The position numbers and the translations under genes were made by a program. A DNA stretch of 64,000 nt, taken from assembly GCA_006937955.1 (NCBI GenBank), contig SSNP01000014.1, forward strand, positions 312,634 to 376,633. The letters are read 5' to 3'. This DNA comes from Pachypanchax playfairii. Its lineage: Eukaryota; Chordata; Actinopteri; Cyprinodontiformes; Aplocheilidae. Below, piece after piece: positions 40,234 through 49,797 of this stretch (positions within the stretch are counted from its first letter, which is position 1; each line of letters starts with the position of its first letter). The notes below the pieces were generated by a model, which had not been told where the DNA came from, searched no databases, and saw only the letters and a list, made by a program, of their open reading frames with translations.

Positions 40234-41258
40234 GTAAGAAGCGGATAGGTTCTCTGCATGTTCTCTGGGGACTTTGGTGTTTCCAACAGTCCAAAAACAT
40301 GCATGCTGGGTTAATCGGGATCTCTAAATGGAGACAGGAAGCAAGACCAAGCAGGTTTAAAAGATTGATGGACAGATTTCTAAATCCAGTCAGAGTTACT
40401 GGCTTGAAAAATATAGGATCACAGGTAAACATTGGGCTCATGTTTATTTCAGCAATGAAATAAATGAGTATTATTAGGTATTTGCTCACTTGCTTCCTAT
40501 TAACAATAACTGAAATGTTACCAGAAGGGCGTCTAGACCTCTGTATTTATCTAACACTTGAATGAACGTTTCATCCTATTTTTTTCCAGCTGTTTTTTTT
40601 TTTTATTTCTACTGAGCACCAAGTTAATCAAACATTCTTTATATATATATATATTTATTAAATATCCACCTTTACCTCCACCTCTGCTCCATAATCCCTC
40701 CATTAGATAAATTGGCATTTGGTTCACATTGACCCCTGAGATATTTTACTGGGGATCTGCTTTCAAGCACCATTGGACACACACAGACATGCACAGAAAC
40801 TAAATTACCTTTTTTTATTTTTTTTGCTGAACGTCTCAGGTGTAAAAGATCAAGGTTCCTGAAAGCGGTTTGTTTATTTTTTTTCTCTTTGCTCTTCACT
40901 TTTTTTTTGTGTAGCTTTAGTTTCTAAACTGGTGTCAAAGTTTGGTAATTGAATCACACGCAGAGTCGAGATTGCTCGCACCTCTGATGTCAGCAATCTA
41001 ATCGGAGTTCAAGCAGCACCATATATCACCATTGATCCAGCAGCAGCTGGGATGCGGGCCGTGGTGATAAATGATTTTTAAAGAGATAAAAAGGTTTATA
41101 ATGGCCGGGCAATAAAGTGTAATGATGAAAATGAAATGATGGATTTAATCAATTTCTGCTCCTTTGTGCTCGGCATGTAATTTACCCAGAATTGTTGTAT
41201 TTGTCTTTCTGGTCTTCGTCTTTAATGTTTCTTTTACTTTTATCTCTTTGTTGCTTAG
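40234..41258 (+). other. astn2: astn2 intron containing a repeat fragment
   Basis: Phase-1 intron, GTAAGAAG to TTGCTTAG. Its 5' end (about 40250-40345) carries a dispersed fish repeat recognised by CCAACAGTCCAAAAACATGC followed by 'gggttaat' and 'tctctaaat'. A short TA run lies near 40640-40653, and T-rich tracts follow. Confidence 0.8.
40250..40345 (+). repeat. teleost interspersed repeat fragment next to a splice donor
   Basis: Matches the pattern 'tctccatgt...ggttt.ctcc..cagtccaaaaacatgcatg.taggttaatt.g..tctaaat' seen throughout fish genomes. The same family appears in the opposite orientation at 53718-53880. Its origin (possibly a LINE 3' region) is not established here. Confidence 0.65.
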
Positions 41259-41363
41259 GTGATGCTCAGTTCAGCGAAGCGGTCGGCTATCCCATGGTCC
41301 AGCAGTGGAGAGTGCGCAGCAATCTATATAGAGTCAAACTCAGCTCTATCACCTTATCAACAG
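41259..41363 (+). CDS. astn2: astrotactin-2 internal exon (MACPF region)
   Basis: 105 bp, phase 1 to phase 1, acceptor TTGCTTAG. It encodes GDAQFSEAVGYPMVQQWRVR then SNLYRVKLSSITLST. YPMVQQWRVRSNLYRVKLS is a hallmark block of astrotactins. The donor is CAG|GTCGGG, which has the obligatory GT but lacks the usual purine-A-G at positions 3-5, so it is predicted weak. The frame across it (ST-D-FSKVM) is nevertheless the one expected for the family. Confidence 0.92.
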
Positions 41364-41613
41364 GTCGGGGAAAAAAAGGATTTGATTGGATCATTTGTCA
41401 CAAGTTTAACTTCAGCTATTTGCTTCTGCTGCAAAAACAGCAGTTTTATTACAAGCTTTTCAAAAATAGTCTGTGCAATCACATCTCTTAATCTCTGGCT
41501 AAATATTTGTTTAACAAATTAGATCCTGATGTTGTTGCATATTTGCACATCATACTGATAGATAGAAATATAATAATTAACTTTTTTTTTTCATTTCATT
41601 CTTGACTTGGCAG

Positions 41614-41793
41614 ACTTTTCCAAGGTGATGAAAACGCTGTCTGGGGAAAGTACACGTGATGAGCTCCTGGCTTTTCTCCAGGAATACGGCAGCCATTATG
41701 TCTCAGAGGCTCTGTATGGCTCCGAGCTCAGCTGCAGCATCTACTTCCCCAGCAAGAAGACTCAGCAGCAGCTCTGGCTTCAGTACCAGAAAG
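41614..41793 (+). CDS. astn2: astrotactin-2 internal exon carrying the MACPF signature
   Basis: 180 bp, phase 1 to phase 1, acceptor GACTTGGCAG, donor AAAG|GTGATG. It encodes DFSKVMKTLSGESTRDELLA, then FLQEYGSHYVSEALYGSEL, then SCSIYFPSKKTQQQLWLQYQ and KG/E. EYGSHYVSEALYG corresponds to the MACPF signature (Y-G-[ST]-H-[FY] followed by a glycine turn). In astrotactins the MACPF fold is thought to act in adhesion and trafficking rather than pore formation; that is family knowledge. The next intron hosts trim32. Confidence 0.95.
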
Positions 41794-42629
41794 GTGATGG
41801 GCGGGGGGATGGGGGGGCATCAGTAAGAGAAAGGCCAAAATTATACACAGTAAATAGGAATAAAGAAGGTTCCCGGTTTACACACAATGAGTTACACTTA
41901 AAACAAAAAAGTGAATACGGTATGTTGAAATAATTATTTACTGTGATCTGAACCGTGACAAGTTCATTTATCTGTAAAAATAAAACATACAGCCACATTG
42001 TTTTCAACACTGGTGCCCAGTTGGTTGATCCATGTGTCCGAACATGAATCTCCATCTCTGTCTGGATGTGGACTATTTCTTGTAAAACTAGCAAAGGAAT
42101 ATCCTTTTGACTCAGTATTATAGCTGAATGATGAAATTCATGGGTGGTCTCAAAATTCTTGTTTTTGTGCTGCTTTCTTCTTTAATTCTCAGCACAAATG
42201 TTGTTGCACTTCCATAACAGAGAACTAGTTTCATGAGGATCGTGTTTAGCTAATAACTAATATACACTATGAGCTAAAATTGAACTTCATTTTAAAAGCA
42301 AAGTTGTATTTTCACAAACAAATGTCTCAGTGATCGTTAGTTTCTGTATTAAATTCTTGTAAATTTCATGGGGATTTTGAATAATCAGAAATGTACTATA
42401 TTTTATGGCCTTAGTTGATTGAATTGAGCTCTGCAATCAGAGGCATGAAGTCGTTACAGTGAGCTGTTATCAGTTTAAATCTTATTACTCAAACCCATGA
42501 TAGTGATTAAAGCTCCGCAACCATCAAGCCAGTTTAACAAAATAACTTGATTTGAATAAAACGGTCACCCCGTAACGTTCTAAGCACAAAAATTCAAACG
42601 TTAAAAACAAATGTACGAAGACAGACAGC

Positions 42630-45167
42630 TGCAGATATTTTTGGTTCATAAATGTTTATTGCACTCAGATTAACAACACAAAGATGACTGAGAACACAGA
42701 AAAGCCATAATGTGTCCAATACAGTGTAAATAAAACCACAAGGAACTTAACATGAAGGACACTGGGGTTCGGTTCATTGAAAGAAAATGCACTGTAATGA
42801 ATTAGTCAAAAATAAAAACTCTGTGCAGGGCGTCTTCGGGAATATACAACAAATATATTCACTTGCTTCACTTAAAAACTCACCACACAGACACAAGGAC
42901 ACTTGACTTGAGTTTCAGGTTTTCTTTTTTCCTCTGGATGACTATACCTAGTGTTAACTAAGCTAAATGGTTGTCATGGTAAAGATGACATGCAGGTGAA
43001 CATAATGTATTTTAAGGGTTGTATATTTGGATGTGCAAACTTAGACCAGAAGACACTGTTTTCCTCTCACTGCTTAAATGTTACATACACTACTGACATA
43101 ATGCTACCAAATAATATTTATTTAGGAAAAAAGGTGTCTAATTATAATTATTCCACTTAATATTCCTGCAGCCTAGTTGAAGAAAATACAGAAATGTAAA
43201 CACACAACTATAATAATTACAAAAATAAAATTACATTTAAAAAATGAGCATGAAGACACTGGGATAAAAGTATTGAATAAAATTATTTTAGGGATACACT
43301 TGATCTGTTCATCATAAAAAAAATTAAATTATCACTCACCAAAAAAAAAAAAAAAACGAGGTTTGCAGTGTTACTTTGGAGTTTTCACTCACCATTAGTG
43401 TTCTTAACACCCATCAAATGTGATCTCACAAATATCGTGTCATCCTTTGACAGGCATGGGGTCGCAATGCACCAAAACATGCTGTAAACAGTGCTCAGGC
43501 TATCTGAGTAGGTTCAACATGCCCAGTATGGTCATCTGTTTCTACACACTGAAATCACACTCGGTTATAAACGTATGTGGCTCTGAACAGAAAAGGTTTG
43601 TGTTTGCACCACAGCACCAATCACAATGTGAGAGTTGTGTATTTTTTAGATACATTTATCTTAATATGGGATGGAAGGAAAGCTGGCAAAACTGGTAAAA
43701 GCACAAATTATCAATGCTGCTTTCAAGTTCTTATAATAGATCTGGCAGTAATTGTAAGTAACACGTACTCTACTAGATAAATAGGTTTATGGTATAGACT
43801 CTTGGCCTGTAAGACAGTGTAAGCCATATTTTTTAGACTAAATCCTGGGTTGAAAACAAACCGGTAAATTGGCTTCGTTTTGAATGTTTACATTTAATAA
43901 AATACATCCAAGCTACACAAAAGGTAAGTGTAACTCCAAATCTCTCATATCAATAAGCCAAAAGGGTCTCAAATTACAAACAAATGGATCAGTCGGGAAG
44001 TTCTGCTCTCTTCTCCTAGCACAAGGTTTTCAGTAGATGTCATGCCGATACAGCCAAGTAAGAAACGAACCCGTCGTTACGACACTGAAAGACTCGAAAC
44101 TACCTCCAGCTTCTTTCTACCTACTGGGATCTGCAAGTAAGAGATAAATAAATGTCTGGAAAGTCTGGCAATTCCAGCTGAACATGAGTTGCCTGGAAAC
44201 ATTGAGAGCAAATTAGTCTGAAATCTTAAAACCATGTCTGCTCAGTTCCTAATCTGAGAACTAAAAGAGCTCACATTTGTGTCAAAATACCAAAAACTGT
44301 AATGGGGTTCAACGAAAAAAGCAAATCAACATTGGTGAACAGTTAGGAATTTTTTTATGGCTTCTGTTATTGCTGACCTTTTAGATGGTGAGAATAAGAA
44401 TGTGACTATGAAGACAAATAAATGTCACCAGTAGAAGTTGGAGGAAACAAGAAAAGATTTCTAAACAGAACGTTTTAGAGACAATTAACCTTTAAAATGT
44501 ATTCAGGTGGTAATGAACAACAAAGAAGTTCACTTAGCTTAACACTGACATGGCTATTCTCAAATACATTTTAAGCAATGGAAACCAGCTTCTAAATCTG
44601 AGTAAGACGTATACAGTAAATCCCGAAAATGTCAATTAAAATCCATTTCTCCAACAGCACTTCAGGTTGATGTTTACAGTTCAACACTCGTATCTGGAAG
44701 TTGGTTCATATCCGGCTTTGAATGTTCCCAAAGGCATGTCAGTAAATACTTGATTCAGCTACATGTTCAGTAAACTTTAAAGCTGCCAGCCGCATTCAGC
44801 AACATTATTGTTAGTGTGCTACTCAAACCCATTGATTGGACGCAATAAAGTGCTTCACAGGCCAAAAGCCTTAGTGTGCTTTATTATTCATGTAGGTTTA
44901 TTTCCAGTCTCTTCTCTCTATCCACATCATACACGTTCAGACGAAAATGAGGATATAGCAGCTAATAAGGTGAACTCATCTTTACTTTGTGCTTCATAGC
45001 TGTGACACTGTTCTTTAGTCCGGTCCGTATCTTACACAACTAACGGGTCAATGAAAAAGACTGAGCAACGAGATGTCTCTTCCTATCTTAAACTTCCACA
45101 CAGACCAAACGCAAAGCACACCTACTGAACTTCTTCAGTTCATAGGACACAGAAGTGGATGTGTCTC
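42630..45167 (-). other. trim32: candidate long 3' UTR of trim32
   Basis: From the trim32 stop codon, the minus strand runs about 2.5 kb without a recognisable gene to an AATAAA at 42655-42660, followed by a U/GU-rich stretch (CTGTCTGTCTT on the minus strand, about 42620-42630) typical of a cleavage region. Nearer AATAAA hexamers also occur (for example about 44879-44884), so shorter 3' ends are possible. No transposon interrupts the interval, in contrast to surrounding intron. The extent is inferred, not shown. Confidence 0.45.
42655..42660 (-). promoter_or_regulatory. trim32: candidate trim32 poly(A) signal
   Basis: AATAAA on the minus strand with a GU-rich element about 25-40 nt downstream. 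It is one of several hexamers downstream of the stop; it was chosen because of the downstream element and the change in sequence character. Confidence 0.4.
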
Positions 45168-47216
45168 CTAAGAAGTGGAAGAATGCCTCCTTTGAATGTA
45201 TGTGTAGACTTTGACACAGTGGTCCCAACAATCAAGAACTAACAACTGTCCTTTCTGAGTAGTGGCCACTCCCACGGGGCAGTTCAGCCCTTCTTGGATT
45301 AGAATATTAAATCCACCTTCTTTGGGGAACTGTAAGATCTCTTTCCTACCGCTGTCTGTCACCAGCAGATCTCCATTGGCATCCACACACATGCCAGTGA
45401 TGCAGCGGAAGTCCTCCGCCTCGGAGAAGAAGTGGCTGAGCTGCTTGCCGAGCTGGCCGTCGGTGCCCACCGAGCTGATGGAGAAGCCCCCCTCCAGGTG
45501 GGGCTCATTCTGCCGTTTCTCAAAGTTAAGGGCCAGACCCTGGGTGAAATACACCGTCCCTGCTGCGTCACATGTCACAAACTTTGGCCGCACAGCAGAG
45601 CACAATCGGTTGTAGCTGACAACCCCTACGTTGCGGTCCACTGCGAGACACCACAGCTTTCCTCCTTCAACATCTGACACCACAAACTGGCCTGACGGCA
45701 TGGCTGTAATCCCCCAGGGTTTAATCAGCTGATTTTTGTGGCAGGCTACAAAGTGCCCATCCATCGTGTAGACTTTAACCGAGTTATCATAGTTGTCGGT
45801 GACACCAATCAGGCCTTGTCGAGTCACAGCGATTGATAAGGGGATTAGGTTTGGCAGATCTGCTCCAAAGAAGCTCAGGACAAAGTTGTCAATACTGGCA
45901 TTACGTCGGATCTCACGTGGTAGACCTTTGCGGTTAAAGATCTGGATACGGCAGTTACCACGATCGGCAACCAGTATTTCACCTTGTGGCGTTACGCAGA
46001 TGCTGACGGGCAAATTAAACATTCCAGGTAGAGCTCCCTTACAGCCCATCTTCTTTACAAACTGGCAGACTGGGAGACCTGAACTTGCCCCAACAGTCGA
46101 TCCCCCTCCTGCATCTAAGGATTTAGATTTAAAGCTGCCAGGTGAACCACATATCGTCTCCTCTGATGCTGAAACCATGTCAACATCTCTGTAAAGATCC
46201 ACTGGAACCCTTACAGTACCACCTGTTGCACCTACAAGGCCAGGTGCACCCTCTAAATCACCCTCAAATGCAGCCTCTAACCCCCCCTTCTCATCATCTG
46301 TATTAACAGTGTAAATGTTTGTGGTCAACTCACCCACTTCTAAAGGTTTAGAGTTCTCCACCCTGACGAGCACTGGCTCTTGCAGCTGAAACTGTGTACA
46401 TAAACCACTCCCCACATTCAACTCATCATCATCACTTCCTGCACCGTCATCCTTGAGCAAGGCAATATCGCTTTGTCTTACTCGCACTGTCAGATAATCA
46501 CAGCGTGACACCACTTTCACCTCTGCCAGGTTAAGAAGATATGTCTGTTCCTCGAGGACCTGTGCATTAAGTTTCTCCACTTCTCCCAAGGAGGTCGTGA
46601 AAGTCCTTCGAGATCTGCTGAGCTCCTCTTGCAGGTGTAGTTCAGCTGTTGTGTACTCCTGCTGAACTGCCCTGTACTTTTGTCTCAAGGACTTAGAAAT
46701 ATTTTCAATTGCTGTCTTTTTCTTCTGAATTTCCCCCATTACATCACGGAGAGCCGAAAGTTTCCCACCCAGTTCTTTACGGCGTTGCTCAGCAGCTGCC
46801 TTAATCAGCTGAACTGAATGGCCTTCCTGCAGGTGCCCCACCCCTTTACAGGCTTCACAGAGAACTATAGAACAATTGTGACAGAACTGTCTTGGCAGGC
46901 GGTTGCAGCAGGACTTGCACATTAGCGCAGCGGCAGCAGCACTGCAAGACAAAGTGCAATCTATAATCTTGAGCACAGTGAGATTATCAGCCAGCTGAGA
47001 GATGCTGCTCATTCGAGAGACCTTGCTGCAAAAGGGGCAGCGGACACCATTAATGGTATTAGCCAACAGTTTCTCCAGACACAGTCGACACACAGTGTGA
47101 CCACACTGCAGGAGTTTAGGTCTCAGTTGTTCCTGATTGTAAGTCTCCAGGCAGATTGGGCATTCAAGAACCTCCCTCATAAGGTCTGGGTCCAGTGAGG
47201 AACATGATGCTGCCAT
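45168..47216 (-). CDS. trim32: TRIM32, tripartite-motif E3 ubiquitin ligase with NHL repeats
   Basis: Single coding exon, 682 aa, ending HSSTS-stop. The RING is C3HC4: C19, C22, C38, H40, C43, C46, C60, C63. The B-box has C100, C103, C112, C115, C120, C123, H128, H133. A coiled coil (about 138-235) and an acidic, Gly/Ser-rich linker (about 256-385) precede NHL repeats (about 385-680) with DRGNCRIQIF, DNYDNSVKVY, DVEGGKLWC and DCWDHCVKVY. TRIM32 ubiquitinates substrates in muscle and neural progenitors; human NHL mutations cause limb-girdle muscular dystrophy (R8, formerly 2H). Asp515 (45672-45674) appears to be the counterpart of human Asp487, mutated in that disease, and is intact. The start is set at MAASCSSLDP because the frame upstream is a polypyrimidine tract and splice acceptor. 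The protein is about 30 aa longer than human (653), mainly in the linker. It lies antisense inside an astn2 intron, as in mammals. Confidence 0.98.
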   Translation of the reverse strand: MAASCSSLDPDLMREVLECPICLETYNQEQLRPKLLQCGHTVCRLCLEKLLANTINGVRCPFCSKVSRMSSISQLADNLTVLKIIDCTLSCSAAAAALMCKSCCNRLPRQFCHNCSIVLCEACKGVGHLQEGHSVQLIKAAAEQRRKELGGKLSALRDVMGEIQKKKTAIENISKSLRQKYRAVQQEYTTAELHLQEELSRSRRTFTTSLGEVEKLNAQVLEEQTYLLNLAEVKVVSRCDYLTVRVRQSDIALLKDDGAGSDDDELNVGSGLCTQFQLQEPVLVRVENSKPLEVGELTTNIYTVNTDDEKGGLEAAFEGDLEGAPGLVGATGGTVRVPVDLYRDVDMVSASEETICGSPGSFKSKSLDAGGGSTVGASSGLPVCQFVKKMGCKGALPGMFNLPVSICVTPQGEILVADRGNCRIQIFNRKGLPREIRRNASIDNFVLSFFGADLPNLIPLSIAVTRQGLIGVTDNYDNSVKVYTMDGHFVACHKNQLIKPWGITAMPSGQFVVSDVEGGKLWCLAVDRNVGVVSYNRLCSAVRPKFVTCDAAGTVYFTQGLALNFEKRQNEPHLEGGFSISSVGTDGQLGKQLSHFFSEAEDFRCITGMCVDANGDLLVTDSGRKEILQFPKEGGFNILIQEGLNCPVGVATTQKGQLLVLDCWDHCVKVYTYIQRRHSSTS

Positions 47217-48090
47217 TGTGATCCTTTTTCCTAAAAAAAAAAAAAAAAAAACAATACATGAGTAAAAATATGTTACAACTAGAAATTGCAGGTAATTGCA
47301 GGCCAAATTACCAAGAATCAGTATATCAAAAATAATTAACACATAAAAATAACACAAACAACATATCCTGTTGTCTAAAACTTGCTATATTTGATGCATT
47401 TTTGTAAAAGCAGGATTTCAATTACTTTTAGTTTTATCAACTGAACCAAGATGATGCCTCATAGCCCTGTGATAATTAGCATAGTGGCTGCCAAATTTGT
47501 ATTAATTGACTTATTAATCAAATCAATTTAGTTAATCATCAACAAATGTTTACATTCCTTGAGTTGGAGATTTTAATTTAACGTTTGTAGCCTCAACTTT
47601 ATACATAAACAGAAGCATTTATAAGCTAGTGCATCACTGTATTGATGGTGCACAAAGTCATTTATTTAAAAACAACTAGTGGAGGCAAAAGCACAACAAA
47701 TAAATCAGAAATATTATATTAGGTGGCTTCATTGTATAACAACATAAATTAAGCTATTTTTATCAGGCTAGCGGACGGTATTAAGCTAATGTTGTTATCC
47801 ATGAGCTAACAGGAACACCGTGTCATGCAGTTCAATTAAAGCATAACGGCTGCCATTGCGTTGCTCTAATAACTGACTGACATCACCGTCCTGGATTAGA
47901 GAGTGAAAGTTAATCAAAGGCCTCTTGCATGACAACATATGTCAACACTGTGCTAGATGGTCAAAACGCAACGCGACACGATTTAAGAGAAAGAAATGGC
48001 AGCGCTGATTAAAAAGTCTGAATAGTCAAACATTGTGCAGCCGGGTCGTTTTCTTGATGCTCGTGTGCTATTTCTGTTTTTTAAGCTCAC
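47217..48090 (-). other. trim32: trim32 5' UTR end and first intron
   Basis: On the minus strand a T-run followed by AG (47231-47232) is a good acceptor. It leaves 14 nt of 5' UTR (47217-47230) before the ATG, whose context is ATCACAATGG. A matching donor, AAAG|GTGAGC, lies at 48091/48090. The implied 860-bp intron explains why the reading frame could otherwise be extended to 47357. Mammalian TRIM32 likewise has a non-coding first exon and a single coding exon. Confidence 0.72.
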
Positions 48091-48200
48091 CTTTCCTCCA
48101 ATGTCTGCTGGGTGAAATTACAGTGGGAGGAGTGCAGCGCAGCCACATCTGCTGCTACACAAACTGCAGGATTCTTACGCACTTTACGAAGGGTCGTGAA
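48091..48200 (-). other. trim32: candidate non-coding first exon of trim32
   Basis: The minus-strand sequence upstream of the GTGAGC donor is less AT-rich than its surroundings and ends CATTGGAGGAAAG. The 5' limit is not visible; I place it just inside the CRE-like motifs at 48201-48220. No ATG-initiated long frame is present, consistent with a UTR exon. Confidence 0.5.
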
Positions 48201-48220
48201 TGACGCAAAACGTAACGTCA
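48201..48220. promoter_or_regulatory. trim32: CRE/ATF-like sites in the presumed trim32 promoter
   Basis: TGACG at 48201-48205 and TAACGTCA at 48213-48220 (7 of 8 bases of the CRE palindrome TGACGTCA) sit immediately upstream of the candidate first exon, with several CpG dinucleotides that are rare elsewhere in the window. No TATA box is evident at the expected distance. Motif-level evidence only. Confidence 0.35.
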
Positions 48221-49317
48221 TGCGTATTATTCTTCTTCTGTCAGTCAGGCGGTGATAAAACGTGTTATATTGCCACCTGCTGGACTGCAGGGTGGGGCCA
48301 GTAAGTAGATTGAAACAACAATAGAAAACGGGTGATTACCATATTACTGTCTTTTAAAACAGTATTTAACTAGGAAACTAAACATTGTCTGTAAGGTTTA
48401 TCTTAACAAATTAATAAAATGTAATGTTTTGGGTTTTGTTCTTCGTTTGTAATGACTAATTTATGTATGCTGCCTGTTACAATCTAGTTATAGATATTAG
48501 ATTTTTTCCCCAACTTGACTTCATTATAAACATAACTTAGTTAGATGTTTGCTTATTTTATGAAATGTGTTACTTGTCTGCTGTTCTACCCTGAGTCAAG
48601 TAATTTCAGTTTCTTCTCTTTGGTTCATGTCCTGTCCTTTATGCCTACATCATTTTGTAAATTGTAATATGAAAGTGTCTTTCTGTGTTGCTGATGTTCC
48701 AGGACTTCTAACAAACCTTTTCACATTTGTTCCTTGATGATAGTCAGGCTTCTGCATTACATAATGATCCTTTAAAATGAATGATCTGGATTTAAAACGT
48801 CCAAGAAATAAGGTAGACCAGCAGTTATAGAAAAAGGCCACTAGATGTCAGAACAAACCTATTTACAAAACATTTCATGTAAGTTTTTATAGGTCTGGAA
48901 AGTGTAAAAGGATGTCTTAATTTTTCTCTGAGAAAAGAAATTCCACAATAATCTGTTTAATTTGTGCTAGTGCAGTTGTCATCATTGTAGCAGGATAAGT
49001 CAGTGTATCTAGAACAGTTGTATTAAAGCAGCAATATCACTGTAGATAATAACATCTAGAATAAACCTTGCTGAATTTGACACTTCTGTTGATCTGTGTT
49101 CAGTTCAACAGAAACGCTGGTCAAAAGAATCAAACCCTGTCAAGAAACTATCAAAACATGTTGCCTCTAGTTATTTTGAAAATAAATTATGGGAAAAAAT
49201 GACTTGAAACCTTTTAAATTCTATTGTGGTCTAGTTATTATTATCACTTTGCATGGGTCTGTCTATTTTAGGGTTGCAATATATCTAAGTGCTTGGTTGT
49301 TTGTTTCTGTGTTTCCG

Positions 49318-49440
49318 TTTTGATCTTGTGATCTGTTCGGGGTTACTGCTGGGATCACCTCTAGGCACCTCTCAATACAGAGTCGCACAAAGCAGCTACA
49401 AAAAATGGAGGGAATAGAGGGAGAGAAAAATGAATAAACC
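49318..49440. repeat. degenerate teleost interspersed repeat fragment
   Basis: CTGTTCGGGGTTACTGCTGG ... AAAAAATGGAGGGAAT resembles, in diverged form, the reverse complement of the family seen at 5379-5446 (gctgggat...cagcggttacagaaaatggatgg). Confidence 0.4.
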
Positions 49441-49644
49441 TATCCATCTTTCTTTTTTATACATTCAGGACCATGTCACAATGCTAAAATCTAAGCAGAA
49501 ATCCTCCTGTCTGCTCTGACCTCAGCTTGATCTTGCAGAAGAATTCCGAGGATTTTTCAAGTCAGCTAGAAAATACAATCTTGTACTGGGTCTGCCTCAT
49601 GACCTCTTGGAAGTGGAGCATGTCCAAAAACCTTTCTTAGGATA

Positions 49645-49797
49645 GATGTTGTACATGTTTCCCTGCTTCAACACACTGGATTCAAACCCTCAACAAGTCC
49701 AGCAGAAGCCTGATAACAACCCGTTCATCTGAATCAGGTGCAATGAAGCAGGGAAACATCTAAAACATGCACGAAATTGGCCTGGTGTTTGACACAC
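49645..49797. mobile_element. diverged copy of the palindromic hAT MITE
   Basis: Shares with the 36411-36613 element the order 'catgtttccctgcttcaaca', 'ctggattcaaa', 'gcagaagcctgataac', 'ctgaatcaggtg', 'gaagcagggaaacatctaaa'. Its two halves are inverted copies (TTTCCCTGCTTCA against TGAAGCAGGGAAA). Outer termini are eroded, so no target duplication can be called. Confidence 0.65.

Noticed and set aside
45262..46194. Plus-strand frames of 117 and 133 codons within trim32
   Set aside because: Antisense shadows of a strongly conserved coding sequence on the other strand.
47217..47357. N-terminal 47-residue extension of the trim32 frame
   Set aside because: It reads through a poly-T tract plus AG that is a splice acceptor, encodes a low-complexity hydrophobic stretch, and precedes a Met that matches the start of the TRIM32 family.
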